A DNA stretch of 64,000 nt. It comes from JAWLDA01 sp041686855 (GTDB lineage Bacteria; Bacillota; Limnochordia; DTU080; RSA5). Location of the stretch: assembly GCA_041686855.1 (NCBI GenBank), contig JAWLDA010000011.1:1-64000 (forward strand), in the 5' to 3' direction. The notes under the pieces were generated by a model that searched no databases, was not told the DNA's origin, and saw only the letters and a list, made by a program, of their open reading frames with translations. A program made the translations under genes and the position numbers. Positions 52,162 through 60,836 of this stretch are shown piece after piece; positions within the stretch are counted from its first letter, which is position 1, and every line of letters starts with the position of its first letter.

Positions 52162-53109
52162 GTGGATTTTGACGTGTTACCCTTATCCGACCTGAAAGCC
52201 CTCAAATTATACGATCTCCACGTCCACATCGGACCGGAGGTCGTCCCACGGCGCTACTCTGCGGCGACTCTAGCCGCAGAGCTTGAGGCATGCGATATGG
52301 GCGCTGTCGTCAAAAACCACTTTATTCCTACCACTCACTTGGTCTCCGGCGCAGCCGGACCGGAGCGCTTAACACCGAGCGTCACGTTGAATGTTTTTAC
52401 GGGCGGGATACACACCGACGCCCTGCGCAATGCGGTGAGTGGTCTCCGGTCCGACCCCCAGCAACAACACCCCGACCAGACGCGCCTCATGGTCTGGATG
52501 CCGACGCTCTCGGCCGCGGCGCACTTAAATTACTACGGGCGCGATCTTGACCCGGCTTGGGGGGTCTCATCCAAGTACAGCGCATCCAAGGAAGCTGCCC
52601 GCGCCTCAAGTGTACTGGGAGAAGACGGAGCGCTGACTTCGGATGCCCGCAGCGTAATCGATGCAATTGCTGCGAACGACTACATTCTCGGAACCGGGCA
52701 CCTCTCCCGCGCCGAGATCTTTGCTCTGATTGACTATGCCGTTCAGGCAGGCGTCAGGCGCACGGTGGTCACACACGCTTGGTTCCCCCCCAATGGGCTC
52801 AGTTTAGAGGATCAGGTCGAGTTGAGCCGCAAACCGGGTGTGTTCATCGAGCACTGTTGGTTCGTTTCGATCGTAGATGAGATTCCTCTGGAGAAATACG
52901 TTCAAAGTATCCGCGCCGTGGGACCGCACAAAACCATCCTATCAACCGATGGCGGCCAAATGGTGAGCGACCCCATTCCCACGGCATGGCGCCGCTTTAT
53001 CGGCGACCTTGGCAATCTCGGCGTCGATCTGGACGCCATCTCCCTCATGGCGAGCGAGAATCCCAGGCGCCTCTTGTTTGGCGACCCGAACACGGTGAAT
53101 GGATCTTGA
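52162..53109 (+). CDS. DUF6282-like metal-dependent hydrolase (amidohydrolase superfamily)
   Basis: From GTG 52162 it encodes 315 residues. LYDLHVHIGPEVVPRRYSAA carries the H-x-H metal motif, AVVKNHFIPTT the next His/Lys region, YILGTGHLSRAEIFALIDYA and RRTVVTHAWFPPNG a His, and ILSTDGGQMVSDP the catalytic Asp. It resembles DUF6282. It is placed inside a transporter operon, so it probably hydrolyses the imported compound or its derivative. It shares its TGA with the TTG start of the permease. Confidence 0.78.
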   Translation: MDFDVLPLSDLKALKLYDLHVHIGPEVVPRRYSAATLAAELEACDMGAVVKNHFIPTTHLVSGAAGPERLTPSVTLNVFTGGIHTDALRNAVSGLRSDPQQQHPDQTRLMVWMPTLSAAAHLNYYGRDLDPAWGVSSKYSASKEAARASSVLGEDGALTSDARSVIDAIAANDYILGTGHLSRAEIFALIDYAVQAGVRRTVVTHAWFPPNGLSLEDQVELSRKPGVFIEHCWFVSIVDEIPLEKYVQSIRAVGPHKTILSTDGGQMVSDPIPTAWRRFIGDLGNLGVDLDAISLMASENPRRLLFGDPNTVNGS

Positions 53110-53891
53110 GACGCGCCCAGGTTCCTGTAGCGATAACGCTTACCTTGGCGGCCATCCTTGGGGCTTGGGAAGTGGCGGTCCGGCTGCTCGAGGTACCCAT
53201 CTACCTCGTCCCGCCTCCAAGCGCGGTCTACCAGGCGATGATCGACTCCGCTCCCAGCCTCTTACACCACGCGTGGGTGACACTCATTGAGATTGTGGTC
53301 GGCTTTCTCTTAAGCGCCGTTGCGGGCATACCGATCGGGGTGTTGATCGTCTACTCCCGTTGGATGGAGCAGGTGAGTTACGTCCTGCTGGTCATCTTAC
53401 AGTCCGTGCCAAAGGTCGCTCTCGCACCTTTATTTCTGGTATGGCTTGGCTTCGGTCTGAAAACGATTGTGCTCGTCACGTTCTTAATCGCCTTCTTTCC
53501 CATCGTCATCGCCACAGTCGTCGGCCTGCGGAGCGTTCATCCCGATATGCTGCACCTTGCGCGCACCCTCAAAGCAAGCCAACTACAAACGTTTTGGCAC
53601 TTTCGGATGCCGGGGGCGATGCCAAGCATCTTTGGCGGGCTGAAAGTCGCGTCGACCTTGGCCGTCGTTGGGGCCATCGTCGCTGAATTTGTAGGCTCTC
53701 AGGAGGGACTCGGCTACCTCATCCTCTCAGCCAATGCCAACTTTCAAACACCTTTGAGCTTCGCTTCGATCGTGGTGTTGTCACTGATTGGGCTGGCCTT
53801 TTTCTATACAATCGTCTGGCTGGAGCGAATCGTTGTTTTCTGGAACCGTGAAAGCGATCAGGCCGAGTCTTCGTTCCGCATGCAGGTTTAA
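53106..53891 (+). CDS. NitT/TauT-family ABC permease
   Basis: From TTG 53106 (TTGA overlap with the hydrolase) it encodes 261 residues with six spans. It carries the BPD_transp_1 signature around LARTLKASQLQTFWHFRMPGAMPS (the EAA-like cytoplasmic loop) and the NitT-type PKVALAPLFLVWLGFGLKTI and AIVAEFVGSQEGLGYLILSA. It pairs with the preceding binding protein and the following ATPase. Confidence 0.92.
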   Translation: MRRAQVPVAITLTLAAILGAWEVAVRLLEVPIYLVPPPSAVYQAMIDSAPSLLHHAWVTLIEIVVGFLLSAVAGIPIGVLIVYSRWMEQVSYVLLVILQSVPKVALAPLFLVWLGFGLKTIVLVTFLIAFFPIVIATVVGLRSVHPDMLHLARTLKASQLQTFWHFRMPGAMPSIFGGLKVASTLAVVGAIVAEFVGSQEGLGYLILSANANFQTPLSFASIVVLSLIGLAFFYTIVWLERIVVFWNRESDQAESSFRMQV

Positions 53892-53911
53892 CGATTTCTT
53901 AGGAGCGTATC

Positions 53912-54724
53912 ATGCAGTCTTTAACAGACCACAACGCACAAGGTGTCACCATTCACGCCGATCGAGTCGGCAAAACCTTTCGTACTCGCAGCGGGTCGAC
54001 TCAGGCCGTAAAGGACGTGTCGTTCCATGTGGCGCCGGGGGAGTTCGTCTCTCTCCTTGGACCTAGCGGATGCGGAAAGAGCACGATCTTGAACATGCTG
54101 GCCGGATTGATCGCGCCCGACCAAGGACGCTTGACGATTGACGATGCATCCGTGAACGAACCCATTGACGAGCTGGGGATGGTGTTCCAGCGCGACCTGC
54201 TCCTCGAGTGGCGAACGGTGCTGGACAACGTGCTGCTGCCGATCCAGATCAAACGTCTTAGCCGCAAGAAACACACAGAGCGCGCCCTCGAGTTGTTGCG
54301 TGTCGTGGGACTGGAGGAATTTGTTGACTCCTACCCCCGGGAGCTCTCCGGAGGAATGCGACAGCGGGTAGGCATCTGCCGTGCACTCATTCATGCGCCT
54401 AACCTGTTGCTCATGGACGAGCCGTTTGCCGCCCTCGACACGCTCACCCGCGAGCAACTGGGGGTTGATCTGTTGCGCGTGCATGCTCGCTATCGGCCCA
54501 CCGTCCTCTTTGTCACTCATAGCATTGACGAAGCCGTCTTACTTTCCGATCGAGTCTTGATGCTATCGCAGCGACCGGCCGAGCTCGCCAGCACCATCGA
54601 AGTCCGTTTAAATCGCCCGCGCGACGCAGCAACACGTCGCCATCCGGATTTCCTGCGCCTTGTGGCAGAGGCGCGAGAAGTGATGGAAGCAAGTATCTCG
54701 CCTCCACCTGCAGTGTCCTCGTAA
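53912..54724 (+). CDS. NitT/TauT-family ABC ATPase (SsuB/TauB-like)
   Basis: This 270-residue ATPase has Walker A GPSGCGKST, Q-loop GMVFQRDLLLEWRTVLDN, signature LSGGMRQRVGI, Walker B LLLMDEPFAALD and H-loop FVTHSIDEA. It completes the importer. The short gap after the permease (20 nt) and the same direction give one operon. Confidence 0.94.
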   Translation: MQSLTDHNAQGVTIHADRVGKTFRTRSGSTQAVKDVSFHVAPGEFVSLLGPSGCGKSTILNMLAGLIAPDQGRLTIDDASVNEPIDELGMVFQRDLLLEWRTVLDNVLLPIQIKRLSRKKHTERALELLRVVGLEEFVDSYPRELSGGMRQRVGICRALIHAPNLLLMDEPFAALDTLTREQLGVDLLRVHARYRPTVLFVTHSIDEAVLLSDRVLMLSQRPAELASTIEVRLNRPRDAATRRHPDFLRLVAEAREVMEASISPPPAVSS

Positions 54725-54885
54725 ATGTTCGTGCTCGCGAATCCCACCGGTCACTGGTGACAAACGTCCCATCCCATCGGATATTTGCCCTGTCGGAATA
54801 TGGATTTTCGACTCTGCCGCCTCCCGCCACCGAGGATTAAGATAAAGATGTAAGGCAGCAGTTGAGAAAGCAGGAGGCGAGTGAG

Positions 54886-55323
54886 ATGGGGCTCTTTAGG
54901 AAGGTTCTCGTACCGGTTGACGGATCGGAGAACAGCACGCGTGCGGTGGAGACGGCCAAGGATTTGGCGGCGAGCGGCAAACGAGACGTCACGCTCATCC
55001 ACGTCGTTCAACCTGTCTATCAAACGGTAGGGCCCTACGGGGAGTACGTGGACGTCGCCTCGTTGATCTCGTCTCAGGAAGAGTTCGGCCGTAAGGTTTT
55101 GGATGAGTCCAAGGAGCTCTTGGAGGCGGCCGGTGTCGTCGTCGATACACATTTAGTGCTCGGTAGACGTGGCCAGGAGATCTGCAAACTGGCCGAAACT
55201 GGAGCGTACGACTTGATCGTGATGGGACGCCGCGGCATCAGTCGTCTCGAAGAAGTCGTCCTCGGAAGTGTGAGTGAATACGTCGTTCGGCACAGTAAGC
55301 TCCCTGTATTAATTGTGCAGTAG
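54886..55323 (+). CDS. Universal stress protein (UspA family)
   Basis: This 145-residue protein begins GLFRKVLVPVDGSENSTRAV and ends with the ATP-binding motif GRRGISRLEEVVLGSVSEYV (G-x2-G-x9-G-S) and the terminal strand KLPVLIVQ. It is an ATP-binding type and probably dimeric. The ATG at 54886 has AGGAGG upstream, followed by a hairpin terminator. Confidence 0.93.
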   Translation: MGLFRKVLVPVDGSENSTRAVETAKDLAASGKRDVTLIHVVQPVYQTVGPYGEYVDVASLISSQEEFGRKVLDESKELLEAAGVVVDTHLVLGRRGQEICKLAETGAYDLIVMGRRGISRLEEVVLGSVSEYVVRHSKLPVLIVQ

Positions 55324-55377
55324 GTGTCTATAGGCACTTGGGCATCACACTTATAGCTTCAAACGCCTGAACGAGCA

Positions 55378-55404
55378 GGGGACTCTTCGTCAAGAAGGGT
55401 CCCC
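55378..55404 (+). terminator. Rho-independent terminator after uspA
   Basis: The stem GGGGAC..CTTC/GAAG..GTCCCC contains a small internal mismatch and is followed by CCTTTTA. Confidence 0.7.
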
Positions 55405-55473
55405 CTTTTACGTGGTGAACCCCCTGGTTAAGCTTGCTCTCAAGACCCAATTGCTTGGAAGGAAGGGTTAGCA

Positions 55474-56526
55474 ATGATCGGATTCGGCATCGTTGGTTGC
55501 GGAGCGATCTCCAAAACCCATATAGACGCGATTCAAGCCATACCCGACGCGAAACTGGTCGCTGTGTGGAACCGAACGCCACAGCGAGCTCAAGAGACTG
55601 CCGAAAAATACGGCTGCCGGTGGGTGTCGGAGTTACAAGAGTTGGTTACAGACCCCGAGATCCAGGTCGTCAACGTCTGTACAGCCAGTGGCGCACACCT
55701 CGAGCCTACCTTGGCTGCCGCCGCTGCCGGCAAACACGTCCTCGTCGAAAAGCCGCTCGAAGTGACCACCGATCGGTGTGACGAGATGATTCGGGCCTGT
55801 GAGGCGGCAGGCGTCAAGCTGGGTGTTGTCTTCCCGTCCCGTACCTCTCCTTCCAATCAGGCGATCCGTGCCAAGTTAGAGTCAGGAGGCTTTGGCAAGC
55901 TGATCCTCGCCAGTGTTGCGGTCCCTTGGTATCGTACACAAGAGTACTACGACAGCGGTGACTGGCGAGGTACGTGGCGCTTGGACGGGGGCGGCTCCCT
56001 AATGAACCAGGCGATCCACAACGTTGACATACTGCGATGGCTTGCTGGGCCGGTCTCTCAGGTGCAAGCCTACACCGAGTGCCTCGCGCACGAGGGTATC
56101 GAGGTCGAGGACACCGCTTTGGCCATTATGAAATTTGAAAATGGCGCGCTGGGTCACATTTTAGCCACCACGTCATTAGCGCCCGGCTATCCCGTCCGAC
56201 TCGAACTGCACGGCACGAACGGGGGTCTTGTCAGGAATGGGGGCGACGTCTTTGAATGGCCGCAATCCGAGGAGGCGACTCGCGCCAATGAGAACTCATC
56301 TTCCCAATCGGTTACGGCCACTCGACCCGCCGGCCGCAGTACCGCCAGTGACCCGATGGCGCTGAGCTTCCACGGCCACCAGCAAATCATTGAGGACTTT
56401 ATGGACGCCATCCGAAATGATTGCCAACCGCTCATCTCGGGCTCCGAAGGACGCAAGTCGGTTGAACTGATCACCGCAATCTACGAGGCGGCGCGCCAAG
56501 GGCGCCCTGTCCGCCTCGGCGAGTGA
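55474..56526 (+). CDS. Gfo/Idh/MocA-family oxidoreductase
   Basis: The intact 350-residue protein has IGFGIVGCGAISKTHIDAIQ (NAD(P) Rossmann motif), VVNVCTASGAHLEPTLAAAA, KHVLVEKPLEVTTDRCDEMI (EKP motif) and the C-terminal GGSLMNQAIHNVDILRWLAGP, with the catalytic-region H-N-V-D-I. It probably oxidises or reduces a sugar or inositol derivative. SD GGAAGGA. Confidence 0.92.
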   Translation: MIGFGIVGCGAISKTHIDAIQAIPDAKLVAVWNRTPQRAQETAEKYGCRWVSELQELVTDPEIQVVNVCTASGAHLEPTLAAAAAGKHVLVEKPLEVTTDRCDEMIRACEAAGVKLGVVFPSRTSPSNQAIRAKLESGGFGKLILASVAVPWYRTQEYYDSGDWRGTWRLDGGGSLMNQAIHNVDILRWLAGPVSQVQAYTECLAHEGIEVEDTALAIMKFENGALGHILATTSLAPGYPVRLELHGTNGGLVRNGGDVFEWPQSEEATRANENSSSQSVTATRPAGRSTASDPMALSFHGHQQIIEDFMDAIRNDCQPLISGSEGRKSVELITAIYEAARQGRPVRLGE

Positions 56527-56701
56527 GAGGGAACCTTCGAGCAACGTCTCTTTGACGCATGCTGATATAGTCTCCCTCATCGCCGTCAAGCTTCGGAGTA
56601 AAATGCGCTTGCCATACATAGTGTTGCTAGGTATAATATGCCCAGTGAATTCTGATGTTACGATTACCGCCCGGATACCGCACCAAGAAAGGGAGGGTGT
56701 G

Positions 56702-57046
56702 ATGACCGTTAACCGAGATCTCGTCGCAGCCTCAGTTACGCCCCTACTCCTGGCCTTACTCGAAACCGAGGAGAGCTACGGATACCACCTGATCCAACGG
56801 GTAAGAGAAACTTCGAATGGCGCACTCGAATGGTCCGAAGGTATGCTCTATCCGGTGCTGCACCGCCTTGAAAAGCGAGGCCTAATCTCGTCACGTTGGA
56901 GAGTATCCGACCAGGGCAGACGTCGCAAGTATTATGCCTTGACTGATTCAGGGCGCGCGGAACTCGAACGCCAACGAGTCGAGTGGCACGCGGTCCAGCT
57001 CACTCTACGGCGGATCGGCTTCGTTGAGCCGGAGAGGAGAGGCTGA
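56702..57046 (+). CDS. PadR-family transcriptional regulator
   Basis: This 114-residue protein has the winged-helix PadR core: LALLETEESYGYHLIQRVRE, LEWSEGMLYPVLHRLEKRGLI, WRVSDQGRRRKYYALTDSGR. The ATG at 56702 follows GGGAGGG. The next gene (3 nt away) encodes a membrane protein with the N-terminal domain typical of PadR targets, so this pair is a regulator/effector unit. Confidence 0.92.
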   Translation: MTVNRDLVAASVTPLLLALLETEESYGYHLIQRVRETSNGALEWSEGMLYPVLHRLEKRGLISSRWRVSDQGRRRKYYALTDSGRAELERQRVEWHAVQLTLRRIGFVEPERRG

Positions 57047-57048
57047 CG

Positions 57049-58398
57049 ATGGCGATTGATGTCGAAGCTGAAATCGCGGCATGGCGAGCCGCGATCCAAA
57101 AGGCGAGTCAACTCGAGGACGAGACGATCCAGGAGCTTGAAGACCACCTTAGAGACGAGATCGATTCACTGAAACAGGCGGGTCTAAGAGAAGACGAGGC
57201 CCTGATTATTGGAATGCGCCGCTTCGGAAACAGCCGGGAGATCGCTCACGACCTTGCGGACATCGACTCCGATAAACTTTGGAGGCAGTTCTTTGAGGCG
57301 GACGCTTCGCACAATCCCATCGGTCCGCGGGAAATCGCATGGGTCATAGGAGCAGCCCTTATGGCGGCTCTGTTCGGTAAAGTTCCGATGCTCTTTGGCG
57401 TTGCGATGCAAGAGCCTGAGCTTGAAGTATACGCTCGCAATCTGTCCCTCTTTGTCGCTCCGATCTTGATCGTCGCCTATGTGATCAAGAACGGCTACAA
57501 CGCCGGTCGCGGGGCGACCCTTTTTGCCTTGACGCTCACCGGAGCGCTTGCGGCCAACCTTTACCCGTTTCCTTATGAGAGTGATACATCGTCACTACTC
57601 GCGCTACACCTCCCCCTCCTTATGTGGCTCGGGGTGGGGCTGGCATACTGTGGCAATGAATGGAGAACGGTTCGTGCCCCGGTCGATTTCATCCGATTCT
57701 CAGGTGAGTTCTTTCTGTACTCCGTGCTCATCCTTTGTGGAGGCGGGGTGCTCGTAGCCCTGATCGGAGTCATCTTCGAAGCCATCGACGTACCCACCGA
57801 GCAGTGGGTCATGGAGTACGTCGCTTTCAGCGGGCTCTTGGCAACTCCGATCGTCGCGGCTTATCTCGTCGAAAAGAAACGGAGTCTCATTGAGAACCTC
57901 GCGCCCATGCTCGCGCGGATCTTCATTCCCCTCTTCGTTCTGATGATGATCGGATACATTGCAACGGTCGCGGTGCAGCAAAAGAGTATCGTTGAGGACC
58001 GAGATATGCTCATCGTGATCGACGTACTCTTGCTGCTGGTGGTCGGGATGGTACTCTACGACCTTTCTGCGAGGACCGAAACCGAACGATTCACCTTCTC
58101 TCACGGGATGAACGTGGCCTTGATCGGCGCGGCCATCGTCATCGACGGGATGGCCCTCTACGGGATCGTAAACCGCCTCAGCGAATACGGTTTCACACCC
58201 AATCGGGTGGCGGCCCTAGGGGAAAACGTGCTGCTTCTCGGCAACCTGTTGGTGCTCGCGGCCGCATACGCACGGATCGCCTCAGATCGAGCCCGCCTTT
58301 CGCTCCTATGGAGATGGCAAGTAGGCTACCTCTCGGTGTACGCCGTTTGGTTCACGTTCGTCGTCTTTGCACTGCCGCCGCTTTTCGGCTTTAAGTAG
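57049..58398 (+). CDS. Membrane protein with permease-prefix/HAAS-type N-terminal domain
   Basis: The 449-residue protein begins with a helical cytoplasmic domain (IAAWRAAIQKASQLEDETIQ, ELEDHLRDEIDSLKQAGL, EDEALIIGMRRFGNSREIAH), typical of proteins paired with PadR repressors. About 10 membrane spans follow. I do not recognise the membrane part. Function unknown, perhaps an envelope stress effector. Confidence 0.75.
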   Translation: MAIDVEAEIAAWRAAIQKASQLEDETIQELEDHLRDEIDSLKQAGLREDEALIIGMRRFGNSREIAHDLADIDSDKLWRQFFEADASHNPIGPREIAWVIGAALMAALFGKVPMLFGVAMQEPELEVYARNLSLFVAPILIVAYVIKNGYNAGRGATLFALTLTGALAANLYPFPYESDTSSLLALHLPLLMWLGVGLAYCGNEWRTVRAPVDFIRFSGEFFLYSVLILCGGGVLVALIGVIFEAIDVPTEQWVMEYVAFSGLLATPIVAAYLVEKKRSLIENLAPMLARIFIPLFVLMMIGYIATVAVQQKSIVEDRDMLIVIDVLLLLVVGMVLYDLSARTETERFTFSHGMNVALIGAAIVIDGMALYGIVNRLSEYGFTPNRVAALGENVLLLGNLLVLAAAYARIASDRARLSLLWRWQVGYLSVYAVWFTFVVFALPPLFGFK

Positions 58399-58530
58399 TT
58401 GCAACGGATGAGCGTAAACCTTCTCTTGTCATCAGTTACCAGGACTGGCCTAATTCCTTCCCGAACAGGAGATAGAGCGGGGCGGCACACTGCATTCGGA
58501 TGGTTATCACACGGAAAGGAAGCCTTTACG

Positions 58531-59736
58531 TTGACTTCGCAGCGGTTCAGCATTTTGCTCCTTGCCATAATTTTGTTCTCGGGATGCCTTGGAAACGTGA
58601 CCCCCGGTTTGCCCGACGGAGTCGGAAATGGCTCCGAAGACGGCGACGATCGGCCCGGGGATCCTCCGCGCTACGACGTTTCAGGCCATGTGCTCGACTC
58701 AGTCGGCGACCCCGTCTCCGGGGTAAGCATTCATATCAGTGGACACGACACGACTCCGGTCACCGACGAAGAGGGTCGCTGGTCGGCACAGGATCTACAG
58801 GGCCCGGCCGCCGTGACGGCCACCTCCGGCACCTGGGAGTTCCCCATAAAGACACGCCTAGTTCTCGGTGAAGGGCATAACGTCGACTTCACCGCACATG
58901 CCAGCTTTTCGCCTCCGAGCAACATAACGACTGTGGCCTACCAATACCGTGAGGGCTGCACGTCGCCCACCTACTGTGACCAACCGTACGCCATATGGAC
59001 GATGACACCAAACGGAAGTGACCAGACCGCTCGCACCGACGATGCCGGCAACGACACCGGTCCGAGCTGGTCTCCCGATGGCACTCAGATCGCTTTCGCC
59101 TCTGACCGCGGCGGAGATTCCGTCAACATCTGGACTATGAATGCCGACGGCTCCAACCTATCAAACACAGGCGTTGAGGGAGCTGACCCTGCCTGGTCCC
59201 CTACCGGTGACAAGATCGCCTACGCCTACAACGGTGACATCTGGTTGATGGATGTCTTTGGCGGGGGCACACAAAGACTTACATCCGGGACCGGTTTGGC
59301 TGCCACCCCAGCTTGGTCCCCTGAAGGAAGCAAGATTGTGTACGCAAACAACCGAGGGGGCGTCACCGACATTTGGGTGATGGAGTCCGACGGAGGCAAC
59401 CAGACTCGCTTGACGGACGGCGCTTCGACTTACTCCCAACCCTCCTGGTCGCCTAGGGGCGATCGCATCGCTTATACCAAGGGAAGTGCAATTCTCTCCT
59501 CCCGCGTGGAGATTAGCGATGTCGACGGACGCAACGCATGGGTCATCGAATCTCCCAACCATTCACAGTTAAACCCCAACTGGTCCCCCGTCGGGGACGA
59601 ACTTGTCTACTCGTCCCACAAGTTCGGCAGCAGATTCGTCGTCGAATGGGTCATGGTTGATGCGGAGAACATCTGGATGCCGCTTACAGAAAATAAGAAC
59701 GAAGTCCACGCACGTGCGCCGGCCTGGGCGCCGTAA
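58531..59736 (+). CDS. Lipoprotein with carboxypeptidase-regulatory-like domain and PD40 (TolB-like) propeller
   Basis: From TTG 58531 (GGAAAGGAAG SD) it encodes 401 residues. A lipoprotein signal peptide with lipobox FSGC is followed by an acidic linker. Then come one CarboxypepD_reg-like domain (VSGHVLDSVGDPVSGVSIHI then VTDEEGRWSAQDL) and about six PD40 blades with the repeated phrase PSWSPDGTQIAFASDRGG / PAWSPTGDKIAYAYNGD / WSPRGDRIAYTKG. It is exported and lipid-anchored, and may bind protein partners or polysaccharide. Confidence 0.85.
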   Translation: MTSQRFSILLLAIILFSGCLGNVTPGLPDGVGNGSEDGDDRPGDPPRYDVSGHVLDSVGDPVSGVSIHISGHDTTPVTDEEGRWSAQDLQGPAAVTATSGTWEFPIKTRLVLGEGHNVDFTAHASFSPPSNITTVAYQYREGCTSPTYCDQPYAIWTMTPNGSDQTARTDDAGNDTGPSWSPDGTQIAFASDRGGDSVNIWTMNADGSNLSNTGVEGADPAWSPTGDKIAYAYNGDIWLMDVFGGGTQRLTSGTGLAATPAWSPEGSKIVYANNRGGVTDIWVMESDGGNQTRLTDGASTYSQPSWSPRGDRIAYTKGSAILSSRVEISDVDGRNAWVIESPNHSQLNPNWSPVGDELVYSSHKFGSRFVVEWVMVDAENIWMPLTENKNEVHARAPAWAP

Positions 59737-59762
59737 CCCCAAGACTACACCACGTGCAGACT

Positions 59763-59790
59763 GAGGCGCGCTCTTTGAGGAGCGCGCCTC
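59763..59790. terminator. GC-rich hairpin
   Basis: The 11-bp perfect stem GAGGCGCGCTC/GAGCGCGCCTC has a 6-nt loop and lies just after the PD40 gene. No T-run follows. Confidence 0.6.
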
Positions 59791-59900
59791 GCCGCGCAAG
59801 ATCGGTAACGTTACAGACGCTTGCCTGCAGGAGACCGGATTGTCCTCCGGCGAAACCGAAGAGTAGAAACCCACTATGCGGGGAAAGGAGTTTGCGCTCC

Positions 59901-60374
59901 ATGAGCGACCGTGACCTCCTGGAGAGTCTGAGCGAGCAAATGAGCGAGTTGGTCCGTAATGTTGCCGAAGTGCGTCAATCAAACAAGCGACTCGAAGCCG
60001 CCGTCGTAGGAGTGCAGAGTGACGTTGGGACGTTGAAGAGTGACGTCGCAACGTTGAAGACCGATGTCGGAATGTTGAAGAGTGACGTCGCAACGTTGAA
60101 GGCCGATGTTGGAACGTTGAAGACCGACGTTGCTGAGTTGAAACATGGCTTGCAAGAGACGAACGCAATGATCGACGAGTGCGCGGAATTCCTATCCAAA
60201 AAGATCGATCACTTTGTAGAGTTTGTCGCAAGCGAAATCACCCAAAACCGCATCACTATCGAAGAGCAAAGGTACATAAATAGTGCCGCACACAGTAAAA
60301 TTGAGGGCAGGGTAGATGCCATCGAGCGCCGCCTCGATAAGCTCGAAGCGATCAGTCCCGGGCGGGGCGAGTAA
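59901..60374 (+). CDS. Coiled-coil protein with perfect heptad repeats
   Basis: The 157-residue protein from ATG 59901 (AAAGGAG SD) is almost wholly helical. Its centre has six consecutive 7-residue repeats of the type D-V-x-x-L-K-x, encoded by 21-nt DNA repeats at about 60021-60141. The C-terminal part (VDAIERRLDKLEAIS) continues the coil. It could trimerise, as seen in phage-like fibres and some membrane-associated coils. No membrane segment or signal peptide. I do not recognise a family. Confidence 0.75.
   Translation: MSDRDLLESLSEQMSELVRNVAEVRQSNKRLEAAVVGVQSDVGTLKSDVATLKTDVGMLKSDVATLKADVGTLKTDVAELKHGLQETNAMIDECAEFLSKKIDHFVEFVASEITQNRITIEEQRYINSAAHSKIEGRVDAIERRLDKLEAISPGRGE
60021..60141 (+). 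repeat. 21-nt tandem repeat within the coiled-coil gene
   Basis: Six near-identical 21-nt units (each about GACGTCGCAACGTTGAAG with variants) encode the heptads. A longer 42-nt periodicity (units alternating AGTGAC and ACCGAT/GCCGAT) shows that pairs of units were duplicated. Confidence 0.85.
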
Positions 60375-60836
60375 AGCAACGCAATTTTCACTAACCAAAG
60401 CGGATGACGGAGTCGCGCTCCCCGTGCCGCTGGCTGATTGCTGCAACAACTGATTGAAATTCTGCTGCCCCTCGTGCAGATCCCTCGGATCGATCAACTG
60501 TACTTGGTTGTCGTGCCTTCACCCCCTTACTCCGTCACGCGGTAGCCTGACCTGTCGCGGATGGTCATGTAGTCACGCATTTAGATTTTCCAAGGATAAC
60601 CAATACCTAGAGTTGTGGACATCAAACCACTGCGATCCGTGAAATGAAGCAAAGCCGATACCTTCGAACTAATATCGACCCAATTTTATACATTATTCAA
60701 AAGGGAGTCGGTACGGGCCGGGAGAATTATGACGCCGGGAAGCGGGCGCAAAGGTCCGCAGTTACTAACCCTTAGCTGTCTCTGTGTAACCGAGTGCAGA
60801 CGATAAACCGGGAGACGCCGAAAGGATGGTATTCAC
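60375..60836. other. Long leader/intergenic region, partly structured
   Basis: No gene is supported. The last 160 nt before the binding-protein gene are GC-rich and contain a hairpin GCGGGC-GCAAAG-GTCCGC (about 60742-60759) and further short complementary segments. It could be a structured 5' leader, but I cannot match it to a known riboswitch class. Confidence 0.35.
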
